A stretch of DNA of 64,000 nucleotides from Mesorhizobium sp. (GTDB lineage: Bacteria; Pseudomonadota; Alphaproteobacteria; Rhizobiales; Rhizobiaceae): assembly GCF_004962245.1 (NCBI RefSeq), contig NZ_SUHQ01000015.1, positions 62,001-126,000 of the forward strand, given 5' to 3'. A program made the position numbers and the translations under genes. This document shows positions 16,360 to 23,804 of this stretch, in pieces (position 1 is the stretch's first letter; every line of letters begins with the position of its first letter). The notes beneath the pieces are model-generated. The model saw only the letters and a program-made list of their open reading frames with translations, did not search any database and was not told where the DNA came from.

Positions 16360-17622
16360 ATGAGGCGTGTCGTCGTCACGGGCCTTGGGCTGCTTTCGCC
16401 GTTCGGCATGGGCTTCGAGCATAGCTGGAAGGAGCTTCTTACCGGCCGCAGCGCAGCCAAGCGCATCACCGAGTTCGAAGTGGAGGATCTTGCCTGCAAG
16501 ATCGCTCACGTCGTTCCGCGCGGCAACGGCGAGAACGCCACTTTCAATCCCGAGGCCGTTCTCGAGCCGAAGGAACTGCGCAAGATCGGCGACTTCATCC
16601 TTTATGGGATCGCGGCCGCCGACGAAGCCCTGAAGGATTCGGGATGGGCGCCGAAGACGCACGAGGAGCAGTGCGCCACCGGCGTGCTGATCGGCTCGGG
16701 CATCGGCGGCATCGAAGGCATCGCCGAGAACGCGATGATCCTGAAGGAGCGCGGTCCGCGCCGCATCAGCCCATTCTTCATCCCCGGCCAAATCATCAAT
16801 CTCGTCTCCGGCCAGGTCTCGATCCGGCATGGGCTGAAAGGCCCCAACCACGCCGTCGTCACCGCTTGCTCCACCGGCGCGCATGCCATCGGCGATGCCG
16901 CCCGGCTGATCATGTGGGGCGATGCCGACGTGATGGTCGCCGGTGGCGCCGAGGCGCCGGTGACGCGGCTGTCGATCGCCGGGTTCGCCGCCTGCCGGGC
17001 GCTGTCCACCGACCGCAACGACGCTCCAGAAACGGCCTCGCGTCCTTATGATCGCGACCGGGACGGCTTCGTCATGGGCGAGGGCGCCGGCGTCGTCGTT
17101 CTGGAGGAGCTGGAACACGCCAAGGCGCGCGGCGCCAAGATCTATGCCGAGGTCACCGGTTACGGCCTGACCGGCGATGCCTATCACATCACCGCGCCGG
17201 CCGAGGATGGCGACGGCGCCTTCCGCTGCATGGTAGCAGCGCTGAACCGGGCCAAGCTGACGCCGGCAGACGTCGACTACATCAACGCGCACGGGACCTC
17301 GACCATGGCCGACACGATCGAGCTCGGCGCTGTCGAGCGGCTGGTCGGCAATGCCGCGTCGAAAATATCGATGTCGTCGACCAAGTCGTCGATAGGCCAT
17401 CTTCTGGGCGCGGCGGGCGCCGCCGAGGCGATCTTTTCGATCCTCGCCATTCGCGACAATATCGCGCCGGCCACCATCAATCTCGACAATCCGGAGCGCG
17501 AAACGGCGATCGATCTGGTGCCGCACAAGCCGCGCGCCCGCCAGGTCGACGTGGCGCTATCCAATTCCTTCGGCTTCGGCGGCACCAACGCCTCGCTGGT
17601 TTTCCAGCGCTACAATGGCTGA
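16360..17622 (+). CDS. fabF: 3-oxoacyl-ACP synthase II
   Basis: Condenses malonyl-ACP with acyl-ACP. The 420-residue thiolase-fold enzyme has nucleophile Cys170 (TACSTGAH), His310 (NAHGTST), Lys341 and His346 (TKSSIGHLLGAAGA), and the C-terminal GFGGTNASL. It starts 34 bases after acpP. Confidence 0.97.
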   Translation: MRRVVVTGLGLLSPFGMGFEHSWKELLTGRSAAKRITEFEVEDLACKIAHVVPRGNGENATFNPEAVLEPKELRKIGDFILYGIAAADEALKDSGWAPKTHEEQCATGVLIGSGIGGIEGIAENAMILKERGPRRISPFFIPGQIINLVSGQVSIRHGLKGPNHAVVTACSTGAHAIGDAARLIMWGDADVMVAGGAEAPVTRLSIAGFAACRALSTDRNDAPETASRPYDRDRDGFVMGEGAGVVVLEELEHAKARGAKIYAEVTGYGLTGDAYHITAPAEDGDGAFRCMVAALNRAKLTPADVDYINAHGTSTMADTIELGAVERLVGNAASKISMSSTKSSIGHLLGAAGAAEAIFSILAIRDNIAPATINLDNPERETAIDLVPHKPRARQVDVALSNSFGFGGTNASLVFQRYNG

Positions 17623-17724
17623 CCGGCTCGCCGACCCGCACGGTTTGCGCGTGCCGTCAATTTTGCCATATTCCACCCTACTGTGCCCAGGGGGATTCGT
17701 TGCAAGATCAAGCGGCAGGGCGCC

Positions 17725-18936
17725 ATGAACACAAATTCGGCGGACAACGGGGAATTCGGGCAACGGCCCGCACCGTCGGGCCCGATCGTGCCGAAGACGG
17801 CCAACGAGGCGTTGCGGCCTGAAGCCGGCACACCGCCGCCCAAGCGCTCGCGCGCTTCGCGCAGCCAGTTCGTCGTGTTCATGAATTTCGTCATTTCGCT
17901 GGTGATGCTGGTGATTCTGGCGGCCGGCTTTGCATTGTATTTCGGTAAGCAGGAATTCAACGGACCCGGCCCGTCGGCCAATGCCGACACCTTCCTGGTC
18001 AAGCCGAACACCGGAGTCCAGGAAATTGCCGACCAGCTCGAGCGGCGTGGACTGATCAGCGACGCGCGCATCTTCCGCCTTGGCGTGCGCGCCTATGGCA
18101 ATGATGCCGCGCTGAAGGCCGGCGAATACGAGATCAAGCCGCGGGCCTCCATGCGCTACATCATGGAGTTGCTGAAGAGCGGCAAGTCGGTGATGTATTC
18201 GCTGACCGTCCCCGAGGGGCTGACCGTCGAGCAGGCGCTGCAGCGCATCGCCGATCAGGCAGCGCTCGACGGCGATATGCCGGCGACCATTCCACCCGAG
18301 GGCAGCCTCGCTACCGACACGCTGCGCTTCACCCGCGGCGCGACGCGCCAGCAGATGGTCGAAAAGCTTTTGGCCGACCAGAAGAAGCTGGTCGAGGATG
18401 TCTGGCAGCGGCGCGCGCCCGACCTGCCGCTGGCCAATGTCGAGGACTTCGTCATCCTGGCTTCGATCGTCGAGAAGGAGACGGGCAGGGGAGATGAACG
18501 CTCGCGGGTCGCGGCCGTCTTCCTCAACCGGCTGGCCAAGGGCATGCGGCTGCAGTCCGATCCGACCATTATCTACGGCCTGTTCGGCGGCAAAGGCAAA
18601 CCTGCCGACCGTCCGATCTACCAGTCGGACATCCAGAAGCCGACGCCCTACAACACTTACCTGATCAACGGCCTGCCGCCGACGCCGATCGCCAATCCCG
18701 GCCGTGCCGCGCTGGAAGCCGTTGCCAACCCGTCGAAGACCGACGACCTTTATTTCGTTGCCGACGGCACCGGCGGTCACGTCTTTGCCGCGACGCTCGC
18801 CGAGCACAACGAGAACGTCGCCCGCTACCGGGCGCTGCAGAAGAAGCTGGCCGGTGAGGCCGCCAAGGCGGACGCCGCCAAAGTGGAAGGTCAGACCGAT
18901 GCGCCGGTGGACGGCGATGCGGGAGCGGCGCAGTAG
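17725..18936 (+). CDS. mltG: Endolytic murein transglycosylase MltG
   Basis: Cleaves nascent peptidoglycan strands near the inner membrane. The 403-residue product has a Pro/Ala-rich cytoplasmic leader, one membrane helix (about residues 47-72), a LysM-like region and the catalytic YceG domain with the key Glu in ASIVEKETG. The C-terminal tail is Ala/Asp-rich. I chose the ATG at 17725; an in-frame start at 17683 is possible. mltG after fabF is the common alphaproteobacterial order. Confidence 0.92.
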   Translation: MNTNSADNGEFGQRPAPSGPIVPKTANEALRPEAGTPPPKRSRASRSQFVVFMNFVISLVMLVILAAGFALYFGKQEFNGPGPSANADTFLVKPNTGVQEIADQLERRGLISDARIFRLGVRAYGNDAALKAGEYEIKPRASMRYIMELLKSGKSVMYSLTVPEGLTVEQALQRIADQAALDGDMPATIPPEGSLATDTLRFTRGATRQQMVEKLLADQKKLVEDVWQRRAPDLPLANVEDFVILASIVEKETGRGDERSRVAAVFLNRLAKGMRLQSDPTIIYGLFGGKGKPADRPIYQSDIQKPTPYNTYLINGLPPTPIANPGRAALEAVANPSKTDDLYFVADGTGGHVFAATLAEHNENVARYRALQKKLAGEAAKADAAKVEGQTDAPVDGDAGAAQ

Positions 18937-19001
18937 CGCCGGAGGGTTTTGAGATCGTCCCTCCGATCCGTTTGACGGCAGGGACGTGCTGTTTTTGATC
19001 A

Positions 19002-19038
19002 GGAGCGCCTCGCGTCCGATTTGGCGAAGAGGCGCTCC
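19002..19038 (+). terminator. Terminator-like hairpin after mltG
   Basis: 10-base arms GGAGCGCCTC and GAGGCGCTCC with a 17-base loop, followed by GGCATTTTG. It lies 65 bases after mltG. The T-run is weak and the loop long, so this is a modest candidate. Confidence 0.4.
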
Positions 19039-19052
19039 GGCATTTTGAAGCC

Positions 19053-19091
19053 GCGCATGACCTGCCCGGAACCACTTCCGGAATCATGCGC
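19053..19091. repeat. Dispersed intergenic repeat, module A
   Basis: GCGCATGA and TCATGCGC (perfect 8-base arms) enclose a GGAAC...TTCCG core. The layout matches the module A part of the 9350-9445 element. Confidence 0.55.
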
Positions 19092-19111
19092 CAGGGGGAC
19101 GCAAGGGCATC

Positions 19112-20002
19112 ATGAATTTGCAGAGCATGACCGGTTTTGCACGGGCCGTCGCCGAACATGACGGCACGTCGATCGCCTGGGAGGTCAAGTCGGTCAACGG
19201 CAAGAGCGTCGAGGTCAGGCTGCGGCTGCCGCAGGGCCTCGAGCGACTGGAGCCGTCTGTCAGGCAGACGGTGCAAAAGCGTTTTGCGCGCGGCAATTTC
19301 CAGGCCACGCTGACCATCGGCCGCGCCGCCGGCCAGCAGGCGCAGCCCGTGGTCAACGAGGCCTTCCTGAGCGATCTGGCGGGGCTGGCCAAGCGGCTGC
19401 AGGAGCAGTTCGGCGTAGCGCCTGCGACAGCCGACGGGCTGCTTTCGCTGCGCGGCGTGCTCGACATCCCCGAAACCGCCGAGACCGAAGAGGCGCGGGC
19501 GGCGCTCGACGGCGCGATCCTCTCGGTGCTCGAAGTGGCGCTGGGCGGGCTGGAGCAGGCACGCCAGGGCGAGGGCGCCGCCCTGCGTTCGCTGCTGTCT
19601 GGCCACATCGACGCCATCGAGGCACTGACGTTGCGCGCCGAGGCCGATCCGTCGCGCGAGCCGGCGGTGATCCGCGAACGGATTGCCGAGCAGGTCCGGC
19701 TGCTGATGGATGCCTCTGCCAATCTCGACGCCAGCCGGCTGCATATGGAAGCTGCGTTCCTGGCCACCAAGGCCGACATCCGCGAGGAGATCGACCGGCT
19801 GAAGACGCATGTCGCGTCCGGCCGGGTGCTGCTGGCGGGCGGCGGCGCCATCGGCCGCAAGCTCGATTTTCTGGCGCAGGAATTCAACCGCGAATCGAAT
19901 ACGCTGTGTTCGAAGTCGAACGCCGCTACGGTCACCGCCATAGGGCTGGAGCTGAAGGCGGTCGTCGACCAGTTCCGCGAACAGGTCCAGAATCTGGAGT
20001 AA
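19112..20002 (+). CDS. YicC/YloC family endoribonuclease
   Basis: A 296-residue YicC-family protein with the conserved start MNLQSMTGFARA and the C-terminal KLDFLAQEFNRESNTL segment. E. coli YicC and its homologues have been described as endoribonucleases affecting small-RNA stability; that function is from the family. It sits 5 bases before gmk, an order conserved in many bacteria. Confidence 0.92.
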   Translation: MNLQSMTGFARAVAEHDGTSIAWEVKSVNGKSVEVRLRLPQGLERLEPSVRQTVQKRFARGNFQATLTIGRAAGQQAQPVVNEAFLSDLAGLAKRLQEQFGVAPATADGLLSLRGVLDIPETAETEEARAALDGAILSVLEVALGGLEQARQGEGAALRSLLSGHIDAIEALTLRAEADPSREPAVIRERIAEQVRLLMDASANLDASRLHMEAAFLATKADIREEIDRLKTHVASGRVLLAGGGAIGRKLDFLAQEFNRESNTLCSKSNAATVTAIGLELKAVVDQFREQVQNLE

Positions 20003-20007
20003 CCCTG

Positions 20008-20682
20008 ATGGTCGCCAAGGAGCCGATGGTTGCTAAGGATCTGGGTTCCCGCATTCGCCGCCGGGGCCTGATGCTCGTGTTGTCGTCGCCGTCCGGCGCC
20101 GGCAAGTCGACGATCGCGCGCAATCTTCTGGAAAGCGATTCCAGTCTCGAACTGTCGGTCTCCGTCACGACGCGGCCACGCCGCGGCAGCGAGATCGAGG
20201 GCGTCCATTATCATTTCCGCACCATGCGCGAGTTCGAACGGCTTCGCGATTCAGACGAACTGCTCGAATGGGCCGAAGTGCATGGCAATTGCTACGCGAC
20301 GCCGCGCGAGCCGGCCGAACTGGCGCTTGCACAGGGCCGTGACATGCTGTTCGACATCGACTGGCAGGGCGCCCAGCAGCTCAAGGAGAAGATGCGCGCC
20401 GACATCGTCTCGATCTTCATCCTGCCGCCCTCGATGAAGGAACTGAAGGCCCGGCTGAAGCGCCGCGCCGAAGACCAGGAATCAGTGATCGAGACGCGTC
20501 TGAAAAACGCCTGCAACGAGATCGAGCACTGGAAGGAATACGATTTCGTCATCATCAACGACGATCTCGACCGCGCCTTCGCCGAGGTGCGCGGCATCGT
20601 CACCGCCGAGCGGCTCAGACGCGACCGCCGGCCCGGCCTGTTCGATTTCGTCTCAGGGTTGCTCGACGAGAAGACGGATTAG
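20008..20682 (+). CDS. gmk: Guanylate kinase
   Basis: Phosphorylates GMP to GDP. The 224-residue product has the P-loop SSPSGAGKST at about 26-35 and the GMP-binding region with TTRPRRGSEIEGVHY. The first 20 residues extend beyond the core; I kept the ATG at 20008, 5 bases after the yicC stop. A later ATG (20026) is also possible. Confidence 0.96.
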   Translation: MVAKEPMVAKDLGSRIRRRGLMLVLSSPSGAGKSTIARNLLESDSSLELSVSVTTRPRRGSEIEGVHYHFRTMREFERLRDSDELLEWAEVHGNCYATPREPAELALAQGRDMLFDIDWQGAQQLKEKMRADIVSIFILPPSMKELKARLKRRAEDQESVIETRLKNACNEIEHWKEYDFVIINDDLDRAFAEVRGIVTAERLRRDRRPGLFDFVSGLLDEKTD

Positions 20683-20695
20683 GGGCGGTGGAGCG

Positions 20696-20726
20696 CCAAT
20701 CCCCCCTTGTGGGGAGGTTGGCAGCT
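20696..20726. repeat. Partial copy of a dispersed CCCCC-type hairpin repeat
   Basis: CCCCCCTTGTGGGGAGG followed by TTGGCAGCTTC. It resembles part of the palindromic element also seen at 44228-44302. It separates the convergent gmk and rsmA genes and may act as a bidirectional block. Confidence 0.5.
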
Positions 20727-20728
20727 TC

Positions 20729-21568
20729 TCACACCGCGTTGGTCAGTCGCACGAATTCCTCGACGTCAAGCGTTTCGGCGCGGCGGGTCGGATCGATGCC
20801 GGCGCGGGTGAGCAGGGCTTCGCCGCCGAGGCTCTTGACGCTCTGTCGCAGCATCTTGCGGCGCTGGCCGAAGGCTGCTTCGGTGACGCGGCTGAGCTTC
20901 TTGACCTCGGCGGGCAGGGGACTTGCCCGCGGCACCAGATGCACCACCGACGACACTACTTTGGGCGGCGGCGTGAACGCTTGCGGCGGCACGTCGAAGG
21001 CAATTCGTGCCTCCGTCCGCCAGCCGGCCAGCACGCCCAGCCGGCCATAGGCATCGCTGCCGGGACGGGCGACGATACGCTCGGCCACCTCGCGCTGGAA
21101 CATCAGCGTCATCGATGCGTAGAAGGGCGGCCAATCGGCAACGGTCAGCCAGCGTATCAAAAGTTCGGTGCCGATGTTGTAAGGCAGGTTGGCGACGATC
21201 TTCACCGATCCATCGCCTCCATGCGCCCCTTTGGCAAGCGCTGCGAAATCCGTCTTCAGCGCATCGCCGGCAATGATCTCCAACCGGCCCGGATAGTGGT
21301 CCGACACTTCCGCGAGCGCTGCCAGGCAGCGCTCGTCGCGCTCGATGGCGATGACCCGGCCAGCGCCGTGGGAAAGCAACGCCCGGGTCAAGCCGCCGGG
21401 ACCCGGACCAACCTCGATCACCGTGGCGTCCGTCAGGTCGCCGGCGGCGCGCGCGATCTTGCCGGTCAGGTTGAGGTCGAGCAGGAAATTCTGGCCGAGC
21501 GCCTTTTTCGCTTGCAGCCCATGGCGTTCGATCACCGCGCGCAACGGCGGCAGTCCGTCGATGCTCAT
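20729..21568 (-). CDS. rsmA: 16S rRNA (adenine1518-N6/adenine1519-N6)-dimethyltransferase
   Basis: Dimethylates the two adjacent adenines in the 3'-terminal hairpin of 16S rRNA during 30S maturation. The 279-residue product has KALGQNFLLD near the N-terminus, the SAM motif IEVGPGPGGLTRALL, and the catalytic NLPYNI motif. The ATG at 21568 (MSIDGLPPLRAVIERHG) fits the family. Last gene of the lptF-lptG-lptD-surA-pdxA-rsmA run, like the E. coli lptD-surA-pdxA-rsmA order. Confidence 0.95.
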   Translation of the reverse strand: MSIDGLPPLRAVIERHGLQAKKALGQNFLLDLNLTGKIARAAGDLTDATVIEVGPGPGGLTRALLSHGAGRVIAIERDERCLAALAEVSDHYPGRLEIIAGDALKTDFAALAKGAHGGDGSVKIVANLPYNIGTELLIRWLTVADWPPFYASMTLMFQREVAERIVARPGSDAYGRLGVLAGWRTEARIAFDVPPQAFTPPPKVVSSVVHLVPRASPLPAEVKKLSRVTEAAFGQRRKMLRQSVKSLGGEALLTRAGIDPTRRAETLDVEEFVRLTNAV

Positions 21569-21587
21569 GCGACCGCCCTCAAGGCGC

Positions 21588-22622
21588 TCATGCGGCGCCA
21601 GCCTTCGCCCCGGTGTCGGCAAGCCTGCGGGCGAGCCTCAGCGCCGCGATCAGGCTGTCGGCCCGGGCTATGCCCTTGCCGGCGATATCGAAGGCGGTGC
21701 CGTGATCCGGTGAGGTGCGGATGAAGGGCAGGCCAAGCGTGACGTTGACCGCCTCGTCGAAGGCAAGCGCCTTGGCCGGGATCAGCGCCTGGTCGTGATA
21801 CATGCACAGCGCCACATCGTAGCCGGCTCGGGCGCGGGCATGGAACAGCGTGTCGGCCGGCAGCGGCCCGAAGGCGTCGATGCCCTCCGCCCTCAGCCTG
21901 TCGATCGCCGGGCGGATGATGTGCTCGTCCTCCGCACCCATCGCGCCGCCTTCGCCGGCATGCGGATTAAGGCCGGCAATGGCAAGCCGCGGCTTGGCGA
22001 TGCCGAAGCGGTGTTCGAGGTCGGCGGCGGTGATGCGGGCGGTCGCGACGATCAGGTCCGTCGTCAGCGCCTTCGGCACCTCGCACAGCGCAATATGGAT
22101 GGTGACCGGAACCGTGCGCAACTCGGGACCGGCAAGCATCATCACCGGCATCGCTTCGGCGCCGGTGTGGAGCGTCGCCAGATGCGCCAGATACTCGGTG
22201 TGGCCTGGGAAACGGAAGCCGGCATCGTAGAGCGGCTTCTTGGCGATCGGGCACGTGACGACCGCCGCGGCGCGGCCGCCAAGGCAATCGTCAACAGCGC
22301 GGTCGATGGCCTCGATGATGCCGGCGGCGTTGGCTGGGTCCGGCCGGCCGGGGCCGTCGACGAAGCGGGCGACGAGCGGCAGGACGGGCAGGGCGCGTGC
22401 AAAGACACGCGCCGCTTCGGCCGGCTTTGTCTCCGTGATTGGCACATCGGCGCCGAGTCGGCGTGCCCGTGCGGCAATCAGCGCCGGATCGGCTATGAGA
22501 TAGAAGGGCGGTACACCGGCGCTGTCACGCGCCTGCCAGGCGGCAATGGCGATTTCAGGCCCGACGCCGGATGGATCGCCGACGCTCAACGCCAGCGGGA
22601 GCTCTGCCTCTGGCGACTTCAG
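21588..22622 (-). CDS. pdxA: 4-hydroxythreonine-4-phosphate dehydrogenase
   Basis: Acts in the DXP-dependent pyridoxal phosphate pathway. Conserved parts are VGDPSGVGPEIAI near the N-terminus, CPIAKKPLYDAGF with FPGHTEYLA, and HDQALIPAK near the C-terminus with metal-ligand histidines. There is no good ATG. The coding similarity begins at a CTG (22622) that overlaps the surA-like stop codon (CTGA), so I placed the start there; a TTG about 12 codons further in is the other choice. An ATG at 22844 would overlap the previous gene by more than 200 bases and is unlikely. Confidence 0.9.
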   Translation of the reverse strand: MKSPEAELPLALSVGDPSGVGPEIAIAAWQARDSAGVPPFYLIADPALIAARARRLGADVPITETKPAEAARVFARALPVLPLVARFVDGPGRPDPANAAGIIEAIDRAVDDCLGGRAAAVVTCPIAKKPLYDAGFRFPGHTEYLAHLATLHTGAEAMPVMMLAGPELRTVPVTIHIALCEVPKALTTDLIVATARITAADLEHRFGIAKPRLAIAGLNPHAGEGGAMGAEDEHIIRPAIDRLRAEGIDAFGPLPADTLFHARARAGYDVALCMYHDQALIPAKALAFDEAVNVTLGLPFIRTSPDHGTAFDIAGKGIARADSLIAALRLARRLADTGAKAGAA

Positions 22623-23545
22623 CGCTCGACGATGCGGGCTTTCTTCCGCAACTCCTCGACATACTTCTTGGAGAGATCGTCGGCGTCCTTGCCGGTCGAG
22701 CCTTCGCTCTGGAACACCATCTGGGCGGCCTTGTCGTCGGACACTTCGCGCGACGAGCAGATGCCGATGAACTCGACGCCACGGTCCGTCTGGCGTGTGG
22801 GGGTGGCGCCGCCGACCTTGGTGGCCTTGATCTGGTCGGCCCATTCCGGCGGCAATTGCGGCGCCAGCACCCGGCCGAGATCGCGAACGGTGACGTCGAT
22901 CAGGCCCTTGGCGAATTCGCGCGAGGTGCCGCAGCCGTTGAAGCGGGCGCGCATGGCATCGGCCTCGCGCTTGCGCTTGGCAAGCGTCGCGCTGCGCTCG
23001 GCCGCCGGCACGACGAAGATGACCTGCTGCAGCATGTACTCCATGGCGGTCGGCTTGGCGCCGCCCTTGTCGAGCATGCGCCTGACCGCGTCCTGTTCGG
23101 TCATGGCGCCGCCACCGCTCTCGGAACGATGACGCGCGGTCAGCGCCTGATTCCAGGCCATCTGGGCGCGGATGAACTCCTTGAAATGCTGCTTGCCGAC
23201 GCCGGACTGCGCCATGACGCCATCGAGCTGCTTGAGCTGCATCTTGTTGGTCGTGGCAAAGCGCTGATAGGCGGCGTCGACCTGGGCGTCGCTGATGCGT
23301 ATGCCGAGACGCTTGGCTTCGGCGAGGCGCAGCGTCTGCTCGATCATTTCGTTTGCGGCGTCGCCCTTCCTCCGCTGGAGGCGCAGAAAGGCCGCACGAT
23401 GCTGGATATCGCCGGTGGTGATCGGTACGTTGTTGACGACGTACTTGATCTGGCTGGCGAAAGCCGGCAGCGTCGTCATGGTGATCGAGGCCGAGGTCGC
23501 CGCCACCAGCAGCGCGAACCCTGCCGAAAAGAGGTATTTCCTCAT
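22619..23545 (-). CDS. SurA-like periplasmic chaperone / peptidyl-prolyl isomerase family protein
   Basis: A 308-residue exported protein: signal peptide at residues 1-29 (MRKYLFSAGFALL...AFA), then the SurA N-terminal domain (YVVNNVPITTGDIQHR, like the usual VNDEIIT start). The C-terminal half has only weak rotamase features. Its place between lptD and pdxA is that of surA in E. coli. Likely role: periplasmic folding of outer-membrane proteins. The ATG at 23545 gives the cleanest signal peptide; one three codons upstream is possible. Confidence 0.85.
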   Translation of the reverse strand: MRKYLFSAGFALLVAATSASITMTTLPAFASQIKYVVNNVPITTGDIQHRAAFLRLQRRKGDAANEMIEQTLRLAEAKRLGIRISDAQVDAAYQRFATTNKMQLKQLDGVMAQSGVGKQHFKEFIRAQMAWNQALTARHRSESGGGAMTEQDAVRRMLDKGGAKPTAMEYMLQQVIFVVPAAERSATLAKRKREADAMRARFNGCGTSREFAKGLIDVTVRDLGRVLAPQLPPEWADQIKATKVGGATPTRQTDRGVEFIGICSSREVSDDKAAQMVFQSEGSTGKDADDLSKKYVEELRKKARIVER

Positions 23546-23646
23546 CGAAAGCATCCCAATTTTATCCCGGTTCCGGCCCAACTCTATCTCATTTTGAGGG
23601 AGCTGAAACCCGTGCCTGCCTTATGCGGCGAAACGATGTCGCTAAG

Positions 23647-23742
23647 CGACCTGCGTCCACTTGGGCGCGCAAGGTACGCTCCAATACTTTGAATCTACGC
23701 ATCGTGTTTTCTTAAAATCTAATTCCAATCTCAGGCCGATGC
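23647..23742 (+). repeat. Dispersed intergenic repeat, module B type
   Basis: Begins GCGACCTGCGTCCACTTGGG and ends CAGGCCGATGCG. It aligns almost end to end with the plus-strand copy at 59418-59545. It fills most of the gap between lptD and the surA-like gene. Confidence 0.75.
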
Positions 23743-23804
23743 GTTGGCGGGCCGCCCGTTCCGGCCGTCTGTTGCTGGCCAGTCGTCCACTGGCCGGTCG
23801 TCTG

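Noticed and set aside
22623..22844. ATG-started extension of pdxA to 22844
   Set aside because: It overlaps the surA-like gene by over 200 bases and the extra translation is Arg-rich shadow sequence.
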